Assembly (NCBI RefSeq): GCF_902806685.2
Contig: NC_048537.1
Coordinates: forward strand, 16,390,720 to 16,454,719
From: Maniola hyperantus
Lineage: Eukaryota; Arthropoda; Insecta; Lepidoptera; Nymphalidae
Direction of reading: 5' to 3'
DNA: 64,000 nucleotides
In this document: in pieces, positions 10,000-20,100 of the stretch
Numbering within the stretch: the first letter of the stretch is position 1
Layout: each line of letters starts with the position of its first letter
Program-made: the position numbers and the translations under genes
Notes under the pieces: model-generated
Database searches by the model: none
What the model was told of the DNA's origin: nothing
The model's input: only the letters and a program-made list of their open reading frames with translations

Positions 10000-11390
10000 G
10001 AGACAGATAGACAGACAGACAAAAATGAAAAAAATTACAGTTTTGGGTTCAGTATCGATTATAGAGTGCCCTCGAAAAAAAAATTTCAAAATATCTTCAA
10101 TGTACAGAATTTGACCTGTTACAGTTTTATTATAAGTATTGATAGAGATAGAGATTTACTATTTCTTGTCAGATTTATCAATGCTGAATTATGTTGTATT
10201 TTAGTGACTCAAGACATTCCTTTTAGAAGAAAACAAGGAAAATAACATGAATGTGCCCAATATACGTACCACTGAAATCCAACATTATGCTGCAACATTC
10301 AATTCCGTACTAAATATTGAAAGGTCTACCATACCATACTTGTAAGTTGTTATGCTATGTTTTTTGCATACATTCTATATAGATAATACTCACAATATAT
10401 TTATGTTGATTGTATGTTTATTAATTCCAGAAATGAAATGGAGAGCTTCAATAGTTCTGCGTCGAATCTTTCTCTAATCATCATCAATCAATCATCTAAT
10501 GTGACTGTTGAAACAGAAAATGATACATATTGTGTTTATGTGTGTAGTGGGCTTTTAGAGAGAAATTGAATTGTACCTACTACTTATAAAAATAAAATTT
10601 TCATTTTTGAGATCAAAGTGGAATTTATTTTGACTTTTTTATACACAAGTATATATAGTTTTTAGTCGCTACTAATAGATAAATAAGTGTAGGCAACAAA
10701 AGTTATTTTCACAGACAAACGAATGTGTAATCATCTGTTCCTAATAGGTAATCCGCCAGCACAGAGAATTCAACTCCTAGAGTACGCATATACAAGGTTT
10801 TACATGAAAACAAAATCGTAAAATGTTGGCGGGGGACAGGGGAGAATGCTTGTGATTGGTGGACTGACTAATCAAAACAATGTGCGGAATGAGGGTACCG
10901 AACGTGCGTGGGTGATGATTCATTTAAAATTCCGTGGGATCACCACGATATAGCAATGCAATTCCTTAGGTACAGCATCAGGATCGAGAAGTGGGTCTTC
11001 GAGTTCAATGATAAAGTCTTTACATGGTAGATATAGGTACCTACCTCCAATATCAATTTATAACCGACAGTTTCAAAATCCCATAAGTTTTGGTGGTCAT
11101 GTCCCCTGCAGCATCAGGATTGAGGAGTTGAAATCCAAATTTTATATAGGACAATGTTGCAAAGTTTCTTTATCAATTAAAAAAAATACGCAAATCGGTA
11201 CGCAAATCTCGGAGATTTCTGTGTACATAGGTAGAAAAACACAACTCCTTTTTTTAAAGTCGGTTAAAAAAGTATCCTATGTTAATCCTCTACTTGTCTG
11301 TAAAAGTCCCGTCAAAATAGGTTCTGCCGTTCCGAAGATTAGCCCGTTCAAACAGACAGACAGACAGACAGTTTTTAAAAACGTTTGATT
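9040..11390 (+). repeat. Dispersed degenerate repeat, ctgcagcatcagg units
   Basis: The words cctgcagcatcaggattgag-gagttg or close variants recur at 9174, 9282, 9530, 10973 and 11103, mostly followed by gttcaatgatgaagtcgt-like text and an accaccaaaactt region. The arrangement suggests an old tandemly arranged repeat interrupted by the exons at 10173-10569 and by other elements. Confidence 0.6.
9947..10021 (+). repeat. (ACAG)n microsatellite
   Basis: About 18 near-perfect cagacagaca units within an interspersed-repeat remnant (9840-9950). Confidence 0.9.
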
Positions 11391-11399
11391 CAGCTGTTA

Positions 11400-12149
11400 T
11401 GGTATAGTTCAAATAACAATATTATGAGCTTGCGGTAGTTATTTCGAAATTACAGACAGACACTTCATAGAAGTATGGATTTCTATAATATATACGAGTT
11501 GTTTATACACGCTAGGTAGAGGTAGTAGTTACCTAATAGGTATGTATGTAAGTGAGATTTTATAGTATTCATCAAAAGATAAGTAGGTAATCATTATCAT
11601 TCAAAAAAAATTAAAAAAAAATTATTTCAGTAGGTAAAACAATTTCACATAGTGCGTAGTAATTGGGACCATCCCAGTAACTGTTTTAGTATTGCTACGA
11701 GTATTCGTGGCAGGCGACCCCGCTCTTCCATAAAATCTTATACAATAATAATTGAAATAAGTAGTTCCTTCATAAATCATATATTTACTAAAATTCATCG
11801 GTGACACCTGTCCAACTGCTATCTGTGTGCCATCATCAGTATATCCGGACGCTCTGACTCTCTGGACTGCTCATCACTGAGTCTATCTCTTTCTATCACA
11901 ATGTTAGGTGAAATAGCATACAGGCTACCCACGTGGGCAGACTAGTTCGGACGTGCATCCTGCGTAGCCTTAAGTCGAACGATTACGCTTATCTCCCGAG
12001 GCGATTCGCCTTATAAATAAGACTTAGATGTTGTTACTTTACGTCAGAATAATTTAACTTTCTTAGCGACTAGCGCGAGTTCTAGATATAAGTTATTTTT
12101 ATATCAATTTATTGAAACTAAATTAAATAATATAGTTCATTTTGAACAT
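11400..12149. other. Intergenic, nothing clear
   Basis: AT-rich with scattered taggtacctac words; no exon signals that I can support. Confidence 0.45.
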
Positions 12150-12700
12150 TGTAGTCCCCGTGGTCGCCCCCATAGTCCCTGGCAGACTGTCTCTCCGAGG
12201 AATGCAATACTGCCGAATCAAAATGGTTGCTCCCTGTAAGGAACCGTCGTCCCTGCGAGAAATACAATGCTACCGAATTAAAATTGTGTAAGTCAAATCG
12301 GAGGTATTAGTTTATTATTAAAACATCCGATTTTGTAGTACAGTACGCGGCCGAAAGTAATTGTACATCGGCCTTTAGAATGACATTTCGTCGGTCTCAA
12401 CGACCGAGACAGTGCTCTACCAATTTGCTATCTCCTTCTAAAGGTCGATGTACATTACTTTGGGCCGCGTACAACTACAAAGTGAAAAATAACTTCAGTA
12501 TATTATAATGATAAAGTCGGTGTCGTATTTGTTTATAAAGCTTTTTCAATAATGCTTTTGACGTAATTATAAGTTATGATAGCATTGTACTTCTCGGGGG
12601 AACACAACCACAGGGAATACCATTTTGATTCGGCAACATTGTATTTCTCGGAGGGACCACGGATAAAAAAATAGCCGTGGTACCTTTCAGGGAGTCGGGA
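12150..12700. mobile_element. Nested inverted-repeat element
   Basis: Outer arms 12190-12236 and 12610-12657 are reverse complements (ccgaatcaaaatggt...tccctgt). A second related left-arm unit lies at 12257-12284. An unrelated hairpin MITE occupies 12332-12480. Confidence 0.65.
12332..12480. mobile_element. Hairpin MITE with tRNA-like core
   Basis: About 45 bp at each end are imperfect inverted repeats (tgtagtacagtacgcggcc; gtacatcggcctttagaa). On the minus strand the core reads gagatagcaaattggtagag, resembling a tRNA D-arm and A box; no B box is visible. Confidence 0.7.
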
Positions 12701-12712
12701 GGGATCACGGGT

Positions 12713-12878
12713 ACAGTGCCACAAGGCTCTGTTGGCATTTGAATGACATTGACAGGGGGGCGCTGTTGGAGAACAAAGGCTTAGAATATCCGAATATTCA
12801 AACAAGAACAAAGGGGACACTTGAAGGCAACGTTAGTTCCGATTTTTGCCACGCGCCAAGATTGCCTTGTCGCACTGT
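12713..12878. mobile_element. MITE, acagtgcgacaaggct family, copy 1
   Basis: Ends acagtgccacaaggctctgt and (reversed) acagtgcgacaaggcaatct. Body cattgacaggggggcgctgt and aaaggggacacttgaaggca shared with 39681-39839. Confidence 0.8.
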
Positions 12879-13108
12879 AAACAATGATTTTGAATTATAT
12901 TCCGGAAAGTGTGTGATCTCATAGACTGTAACTCGGAGCCATGCTACAGGTCGCCGCTTGTGCAATAGATATGCATTGTTTGATCACGTGTCATGTACTT
13001 GGATGTCGTGGCAAGTATTAAATAAAAGGTGTTGATGATATTATTATGTATTTTTATTGAAAAACTTTTTATTACGACACGTAATTGGTAACAAAAATAA
13101 TCACTATC

Positions 13109-13153
13109 TTAAAGAATAATTAGTCTCTTCATTCTTGTCTTGGATTGCCCAGA
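13109..13153 (-). CDS. SMC6: Candidate terminal exon of SMC6
   Basis: On the minus strand a good acceptor (ctgtttcag) at 13156-13154 precedes 14 codons and a TAA at 13111-13109. Two AATAAA signals follow in plus-strand complement near 13066 and 13050, which is what the end of this gene should look like. Phase 0 matches the end of the preceding exon at 14104. The peptide is short and lysine/arginine-rich and does not match the conserved RM-x-DP tail I would expect in SMC6, so the assignment rests on signals and position only. A transcript would settle it. Confidence 0.35.
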   Translation of the reverse strand, partial: SGQSKTRMKRLIIL

Positions 13154-13204
13154 CTGAAACAGAAAAATTCATAATTAGTATCAAGGGACCTCCTTCTGAA
13201 AATA

Positions 13205-13678
13205 TTAGCTGATGCTCGCTACACGTCTCGTGGATTTTGATTTTCAAAAAACCCGTGGGAACTATGATAAAAAGTAACATATATGTGTTAATCCAGGGTA
13301 TAATCTTTTTTTTTATTCAGGTACAAGTTAGCCCTTGACCGCAATATCACCTGGTGGTAAGTGATGATGCAGTCTAACATGGGAGCGGGCTAACCTGGAA
13401 GGGGTATGGCAGTTTTTATTAAACCCATGCCCCTTTGGTTTCTACGCGGTATCGTACCGGAACGCTAAATCGCTTGGCGGCACAGCTTTGCCGGAAGGGC
13501 ACGGCTGAAGCCTCCCACCAGACCAGAAATTATATAATTCCAAACCCCTGCCAGGAATCGAATCCGGGACCTCCCACTAATGAGACAGCTACCCGTCTAG
13601 TAGTTTTTGCATGAAAGAGTAGCAAACCTACACACACACACACAAACTTTCGCCTTTATATTAGTGTAATGACATTCT
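13205..13678 (+). repeat. Family B copy split by a family D insertion
   Basis: The left part 13205-13309 (tagctgatgctcgct... aatccagggtataatc) and the right part 13607-13678 (tagtttttgcatgaaagagt ... cgcctttatattagtgtaat) belong to one family B copy. The intervening 13310-13606 is a family D element. Confidence 0.75.
13310..13606 (+). repeat. Interspersed repeat family D, full copy
   Basis: Family D: poly-T then cagatacaagttagcccttg, cacctggtggtaagtgatga, gcccctttggtttctacgcg, ggaacgctaaatcgcttggc and a caggaatcgaatccgggacc end. The end resembles a tRNA-type B box read in reverse. Inserted in a family B copy; truncated copies at 5724, 20005, 23645, 44290, 45735 and (reverse) 54990. Confidence 0.8.
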
Positions 13679-14103
13679 AACCGCCAGAAGTAGGATCGAA
13701 AGTAAATCAACTGGGTACATTAAATTACTGTATAAATAAATAATAATAAATTAATTACAAAAAAAGATAAGATAAGGTTTTTGAGCCTGTACACCTTTTG
13801 TATAATAAAGTATAGTAAAGATTGTGCAATAACGTTTCAAAATAAACTGCAGTGTTTCACTACAATAATAGCTTCATTACAGGATTCGGCTAAATATGAT
13901 TTTAGTTCGGTAAATTTGACGATAGTTCTGCATTCGGCAAATCAACTGGCCACACTTTTAGGGATATGGCGAATGTTTTGTTTGGCGAATTTTTATAATT
14001 AAGTTTGGATTTGCCAAACTTATTTATAAAAACTCGCCAGCAGACGTTCTGTGACAGCGAATAGTCCTCCCTGTGTTTTATCAGATAAGAAAAACAAAGA
14101 TAC

Positions 14104-17100
14104 ATACGAGATGACGTCGGCGGGCACGGGCGCGTCCTTGAGCGACAGCTTGGCGCCGTGCGGCGTGAGGAACACGAACTGGCGCGCCGTCAGCCGCGCC
14201 GCCATGTCCAGCAGCAGCGTCACCGCGATCTGCTGGTTCACGTCGTCCTGCGACACCGCATGTGCTATATTACTCCAGTATAGACCATGGGTGGCTTTAC
14301 CTTAAACTCCAGATCACATATGGCAGACTATGCCAGGACTAATTAGGTAACCTAGAACAAAATCTGAGCACCCCAACTACAAGCAATCTTGCTTTATACT
14401 AGCTTATGCTCGCGACTTCATCCGCGTGGACTACACAAATTTCAAACACCTATTTCACCCCTTCGGGGTTGAATTTTCCAAAATCCTTTCTTAGCGGATG
14501 CCTACGTAATAATAGCTATCTGCATGCCAAATTTAAAATTAAAAAAAAAAATCAGCCCGCTCCGTCCAGTAGTTTGAGCTGTGTGTTGATAGATCAGTCA
14601 GTCAGTCACCTTTCCTTTTATATATTTAGATTAGGGTAGGGGTAGGCCCCTCTGTGTACCGTGTACTCACCATGAACACGTCGAACTCGTCCATGAAGTA
14701 GAAGGGCAGTTCGACGCACTCCCACAGCGACGTGATGAAAGCTACCGTGGTGTAGGAGCGCTCGCCGCCCGACAGCGAGGCCGTGGAGCTGGCGCTCCGC
14801 GCGCCCTCGCGCCCCGACACCTCGAGCCTCAGCTCGTCCTTCTGGTGATCTATGTGGATCTGACCCTGAACACAAACCACAGCTGCAGGTGGTGGTGGTG
14901 GCAGCCCAGGCGCAGTGCTCATTGATCGTCACTGAATAAGTCACTAAGCTCATTTGACATTCATTCTTAAAACACAGACAGCGGTTACGCACTCTTCCGA
15001 TCCGAGTCCGTGAAAATCGTAATCAGCGCCTCGAAAAACATTGGAAACGATACCCATATAAAATTTTAAACAAATGCATCAGCCTTCTAGAAGTTGGATG
15101 TCATTTTTATATCAGCACAAGAAATTTAGGAAACGACGCCCATTTCGAAAAACCATATTGGATTTAAAATTGGACGTCATTTTCCTAATTTTATTAACAT
15201 CCCGAAAAACATTGAAAATAAAAATGTAAACTTAAAACTAAAGCTACGAGGGTTTCAAACGCTTTCAACGCGCTAAACTTACGTGATACCCGCGCGTGGT
15301 GAGCGTGGCCATGAAATGAATCCCGATGTGGCGGCCGATGTCATTCTTTAACTTACAACAATATTCCAAGTACTCGGCGGCCGTTTTCTCAATCTGGAAA
15401 TTTTTATACTTTTACAAACACACTAATATGTTATAAAGTTCAATTAAAAAATAATGACGAAGGTAAATAAAGCAGCACAGTATGGTATGGTGGCAGAGGT
15501 AGCTCCGCGATGCGCGGTATGGGAAGAGCGACGACGGAGGTAGCTGCAAGTTTTTTTTTTTTTTTTTTTTTAATAGATATAGCGAGCAGGCGGGTCACCT
15601 GATGTTAAGTGATTACCGCCGCATTGCCGGCCTTTTAGGAATTTGTTGGTCCGCCCCTTGAATAACCCCATGTTATAATCTAGTGGGAACACCGCCGATG
15701 GGAGTTGGTTCCACAGTTTGCACGTGCGTGGAAAGAAGGATCTGGCACAGCGGACGGTCGAAGTGCACCAGACACCCAGATGGTGAGGGTGAAATTCCTT
15801 ACGGTGGCGCGCGGTGCGGTTGTAGAAAAAAGAGGGTGGAATGCAAGTTGCAGGAAGGGTGCCGGAGGCTGCTGGGCGGAGCAGAAGGGGTGACGGAGGT
15901 AGCTCATAGCTGGAGGGGGGGACAAGCGGACGGAGTAGCTGGGCGATGCGGGAGGGGCGACGGAGTTAGCTGGGAGATATGGAAGAGGCAACGAAGATAG
16001 CTGGGAGGTATGGGAGAGGAAACGGAGATAGCTGGGCGGTACGGGAGAAGCGACGGAGATAGCTGGAAAGTGAGTGAGGGGCGATGGAGGTAGCGGGGAG
16101 GTGTGTGAGGGGCGATGGAGGTAGCGGGGCAGTATGGGAGGGGAGGCGGAGGTAGCTGAGAGGTGTGGGAGAGGCAACAAAGGTAGCTTGGCGGTGTGAG
16201 GGGCGATGGAGCTAGCTGCGTGGTGCGGGAGGGGTTACAATAAACGATTAGCCTAGATGAAATTAGAAATAGGTTGGTGGGTGAATGAGTGGACTCACCC
16301 TGTCGATGTACTTGCGCAGCGTGTCGAGCAGCTGCTGCGTGCGGCCGTAGTTGCGCTCGGCCACGGCCAGCTCGCGCTCCACCTCCTCGCGGCTGAAGTT
16401 CGTCTGCACCAGCGAGTTCATCTTCTTCTTGTACTCCGCCAGTAGACTTGTTATCACAGATGTTTCCCTGCAATCCGTAATCAGTACCCTTATTATAAAT
16501 GTGAAAGTGTTTTTTGGTTTGGTTTGGTTTGTTGGTTTGTCCGGATCGACGTGATTTTTTGCATGGGTATAGTTTAAAACCTGGAGAGTGACATAGGCTA
16601 CTTTTTACCCCGGAAGATCAGAGTTCCCATGGGATTTTTAAAAACCTAAATCCACGCGTACGAAGTCGCGGGCATCAGCTAGTGAAATTGTAAAGCATTT
16701 AAATAAAAAAAATGAATGGTTTAGACAAGATTTCTTGTGGACGGCTTAGACATTATTTCCTGTTTCATAAAGAAGAAACAAAATATTTGAACCCAATCTC
16801 AACCACACACATAATTTCTACTAGCTGATGCTCGCAACTTCATACGCGTAGATTTAGGTTTTTAAAAATCCCGGGGAAACTCTTTGATTTTTCGGGATAA
16901 AAAGCAGCCTATGTCACTCTCTTTTTCTAAACCCATGCAAAAAATCACGTCGATCCGTTGCTCCGTTGCGACGTGATTGAAGGACAAACCAACAAACAAA
17001 CACACTTTCGCATTTATAATAATGGTACTGATTACGAACTTTAATTAAGTTTTTGTTCCAAAATATAAACATAACCTGTAGGAGCTGTGTAGAGCAATTT

Positions 17101-20100
17101 TCCATCACCCATGTCTCACCTAAAAAACGCTGTGATAGCCTAGTGGTTAGGACGTCCGCCTTCTAATCGGAGGTCGGGGGTTCGATCCCGGGCACGCACC
17201 TCTAACTTTTTGGAGTTATGTGCATTTTAATTAATTAAATATCACTTGCTTTAATGGTGAAGGAAAATATCGTGAGGAAACCTGCATGCCTGAGAGTTCT
17301 CCATAATGTTCTCAAAGGTGTGTGAAGTGTACCAATCCGCACATGGCCAGCGTGGTAGACTATGGCCAAAACCCTTCTCACTCTGAGAGAAGACCCGTGC
17401 TCTCTAGTGAGCCGGTGATGGGTGATTATGATGATGATGTCTCACCTAGGGTTGTCCATCCTTGGTACTTTAGCGGCTTGGATGCGGGAGCCGACGGCAT
17501 CTTCCTTGCCTCTCAGTATCTCTTCGACGCGCGTCAGTTTGGTGCTCTCCTCGTTAAACCGCTGCTGCAAGCCCCTGCGCTCCGCGGCGCCGCGATCCAT
17601 TTTCATTTCTTCCTGACTGATCTCTTCCTAGAGTACGATAAAAAATTTCTAAATATGTATTCTTTAAGGGCCCCCCGCACAGCCTAATAGTGTAGTTGAA
17701 TCGGCGGGGTGATAACGTATCTCGCAACAGGCGTAAATCTCGCGATCATTGCTGTCAAACAGCAGAGAGAGAGAGACAGCAATAACCACAAAGCAAAATA
17801 AGAAGAAGAAGAGAGAGAGACAGCAATGAACTATCGCATTGCTACTGCTGTCGCGTTGCTGTCGCTACTGCAAAGTTTTACGTAATCACCCCGCGGATTG
17901 AGTCTTTAATTTCAACAGTAGATGAGTGTCTATATTTTTCTCTCTTCGTCTTTTTTGTCGCTACTATAGCTATTAGACATCTCTAACAGTCGCTAACGGC
18001 CACGACATCGATAGGTGCAGGTTCTATAATTTATGATATGTATCCAAAGAAATTCAGGCCAACCAGTAAATCTTCTACGCATTTTTCGTTGAAAGTATTT
18101 ATGTTTGACTGGATTGGACCGAATACATCCAATCCAATCAAGTTCGGTCTGTATCTCAATCAGGTTCAGTCTGGTCCGGTCTGATCCGCTAAGTCAGTCA
18201 GTCCATACAAAGAAGTCAAGTAAAATAAGCACTTTTTAACTTCAGTACTGGGAAGGACAGCCAGAGAAGACAGGAGGTTTTAGTCTGAAGATCACCGAGA
18301 GAATCTCAGTGAAGTTGGGGGCATGTCAACTGACATCTATGAGGATTTTCTTCTGCCAAGATAAAAAAAACGGGCCAAGTGCGAGTCAGGCTCGCGCACT
18401 GAGGGTTACGTACTACAATCGTATTTTATTGACATTTTGCACGATAAATCAAAAATTATTATGCCTAAAAATATATAAAAATCTGTTTTAGAATGTACAA
18501 GTAAATCCCTTTCATATTATGATACCCCACTTGGTATAGTAATCTTACTTTGAAAGTTGAAAATAGCAATATTTGTTCACAATTATTGCTAACCACAATT
18601 TAAATTTTTTTGTGTGATGTAACCACAAATTCACGGTTTTCATTTTTTCCCAAATGTCAGCTATAAGATCTACCTACCTGCCAAATTTCATTATTCTAGG
18701 TCAACGGGAAGTACCCTGTAGGTTTCTTGACAGACAGACAGAGAGACAACAAAGTGATCCTATAAGGGTTCCGTTTTTCCTTTTGAGGTACGGAACCCTA
18801 AAAAATTCGCGTGTAAAGGTTGGCTCATGTTTTTTCTCATTTTACTTGGCGGGGAAGGCCAATTGTCCGCTAAAAGTGCTTGGCTGCAAAAATTGATTAA
18901 GTACTTACACTGAGAGTCCTGCAGGCGGCGGCGACCTGCGCGACCTGCGCCTTCAAGTCGCTCATCTTGGCCTCGCAGTCTTCGAGTTCGCGCATACATC
19001 TCTCCCTTTTGTCCGTCAACTCGCTCAACTTCTCGGTCAGTTGTTGAACTCTTTGTTTTGAAGCATTTAGCTCGTCATCCTGTGTGAGACAAATGCATCT
19101 GTAGAGTTATAGTAATACAGAGTAATCATTATATTAAGTCTGATATAATTAAAACTGCCTGATGCCCGAGACTTCATCCGCGTAGATTTAGGTTTTTTTA
19201 AATCCCCTTGTGATCTTCTGGGATAAAAGTATCCTGTGTTTTGAGCAGTTTATCTTTATGATATGTGCTTTATATATTACTAGCTTATGCTCGCGACTTC
19301 GTCCGCGTGGACTGCACAAATTTCAAACTCCTATTTCACTCCCTTAGGGAATGAATATTCAAAAATTCTTTCTTAGCGGATGCCTACGTCATAATAGCTA
19401 TCTGCATGCCAAATTTCAGCCCGATCCGTCCAGTAGTTTGAGCTGTGCATTGATAGATCAGTCGGTGAGTCAGTCAGTCAATCACCTTTTTCTTTTATAT
19501 ATTTAGAAGATTTTATTATTTTAGTTTTCATTGCTACAACAGCTTAGTTATAAGCTCGTTGTTTCATTTTAAAAGTCGTGATGCAGTAAAATGTGATGAC
19601 CGCTACTACATTTTTTGCAGGATCTCTAACAACATTATTAACGAAAGAAGGACCGTGTATCAAACAGTTATAGCAGATGCTTGTCATTTTCAAGTTAACT
19701 TAATTTTTTAAAACTTCACTGAGAACGTCTAACAGGACTTCTATTACTACTATGTCAAATTTTAAAATACTAATGGTTTATGATAATCATTAGAATTAAA
19801 TCATAAGCTTAGTAATTAAATCATTAGTGCCTTCCTCGCCTAATTATAGTAGCTTATATTTTAAAAAGTCACTGATACATTATTGTGACAGTTTTTGGCA
19901 ATCAAACTTTACATGTATATTTTATTTTGAAGGCTTTAAATAATGTTTATTTTAAATTTTTGAGTGAAAATAAACTCAGTTCTTGTAAGGAACGGAACGT
20001 AACCTTTTTTTTTATTCAGATACAAGTTACACCTTGACTCACCTACATCTCACCCGATGGTAAGTGTTGATGCAGTTTAAGATGGAAGCGGGCTAGCCTA

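Larger units (their letters stand above)
7650..10569 (+). pseudogene. 3' exons of an unrecognised gene, with a 1-nt frameshift
   Basis: Three exon-like blocks join in compatible phase: 7650-7769 (acceptor ctattttag, donor gtaagt), 10173-10341 (acceptor cttgtcag, donor gtaagt) and 10431-10569 (acceptor attccag, ending in TGA). An AATAAA follows at 10591, only 22 bases after the stop. All three junctions are phase 2. In the middle exon the frame entering from exon 1 hits TAA at 10243-10245, whereas the frame leaving into exon 3 is open from before ATG 10247. The switch needs loss of one base, most simply from the AAAA at 10239-10242. The joined C-terminal part is about 140 residues, polar and Asn/Ser-rich, with motifs such as DFLWQGND and CVYVCSGLLERN. 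I recognise no family. Upstream exons were not found. It may be a young pseudogene, a polymorphism or an assembly error. It converges on SMC6. Confidence 0.5.

Noticed and set aside
9947..10021. A CRISPR-like or regulatory repeat array
   Set aside because: Simple tetranucleotide microsatellite without spacers; the genome is eukaryotic.
15680..16473. Long proline/serine-rich minus-strand ORFs and plus-strand ORFs
   Set aside because: They come from the 31-bp minisatellite and the retroposed insert inside an SMC6 intron and ignore the splice signals of exon 13.
17132..17205. A tRNA gene (A box and B box present)
   Set aside because: No complete cloverleaf; the same sequence recurs in several truncated copies with a SINE body and (gat)n tail.
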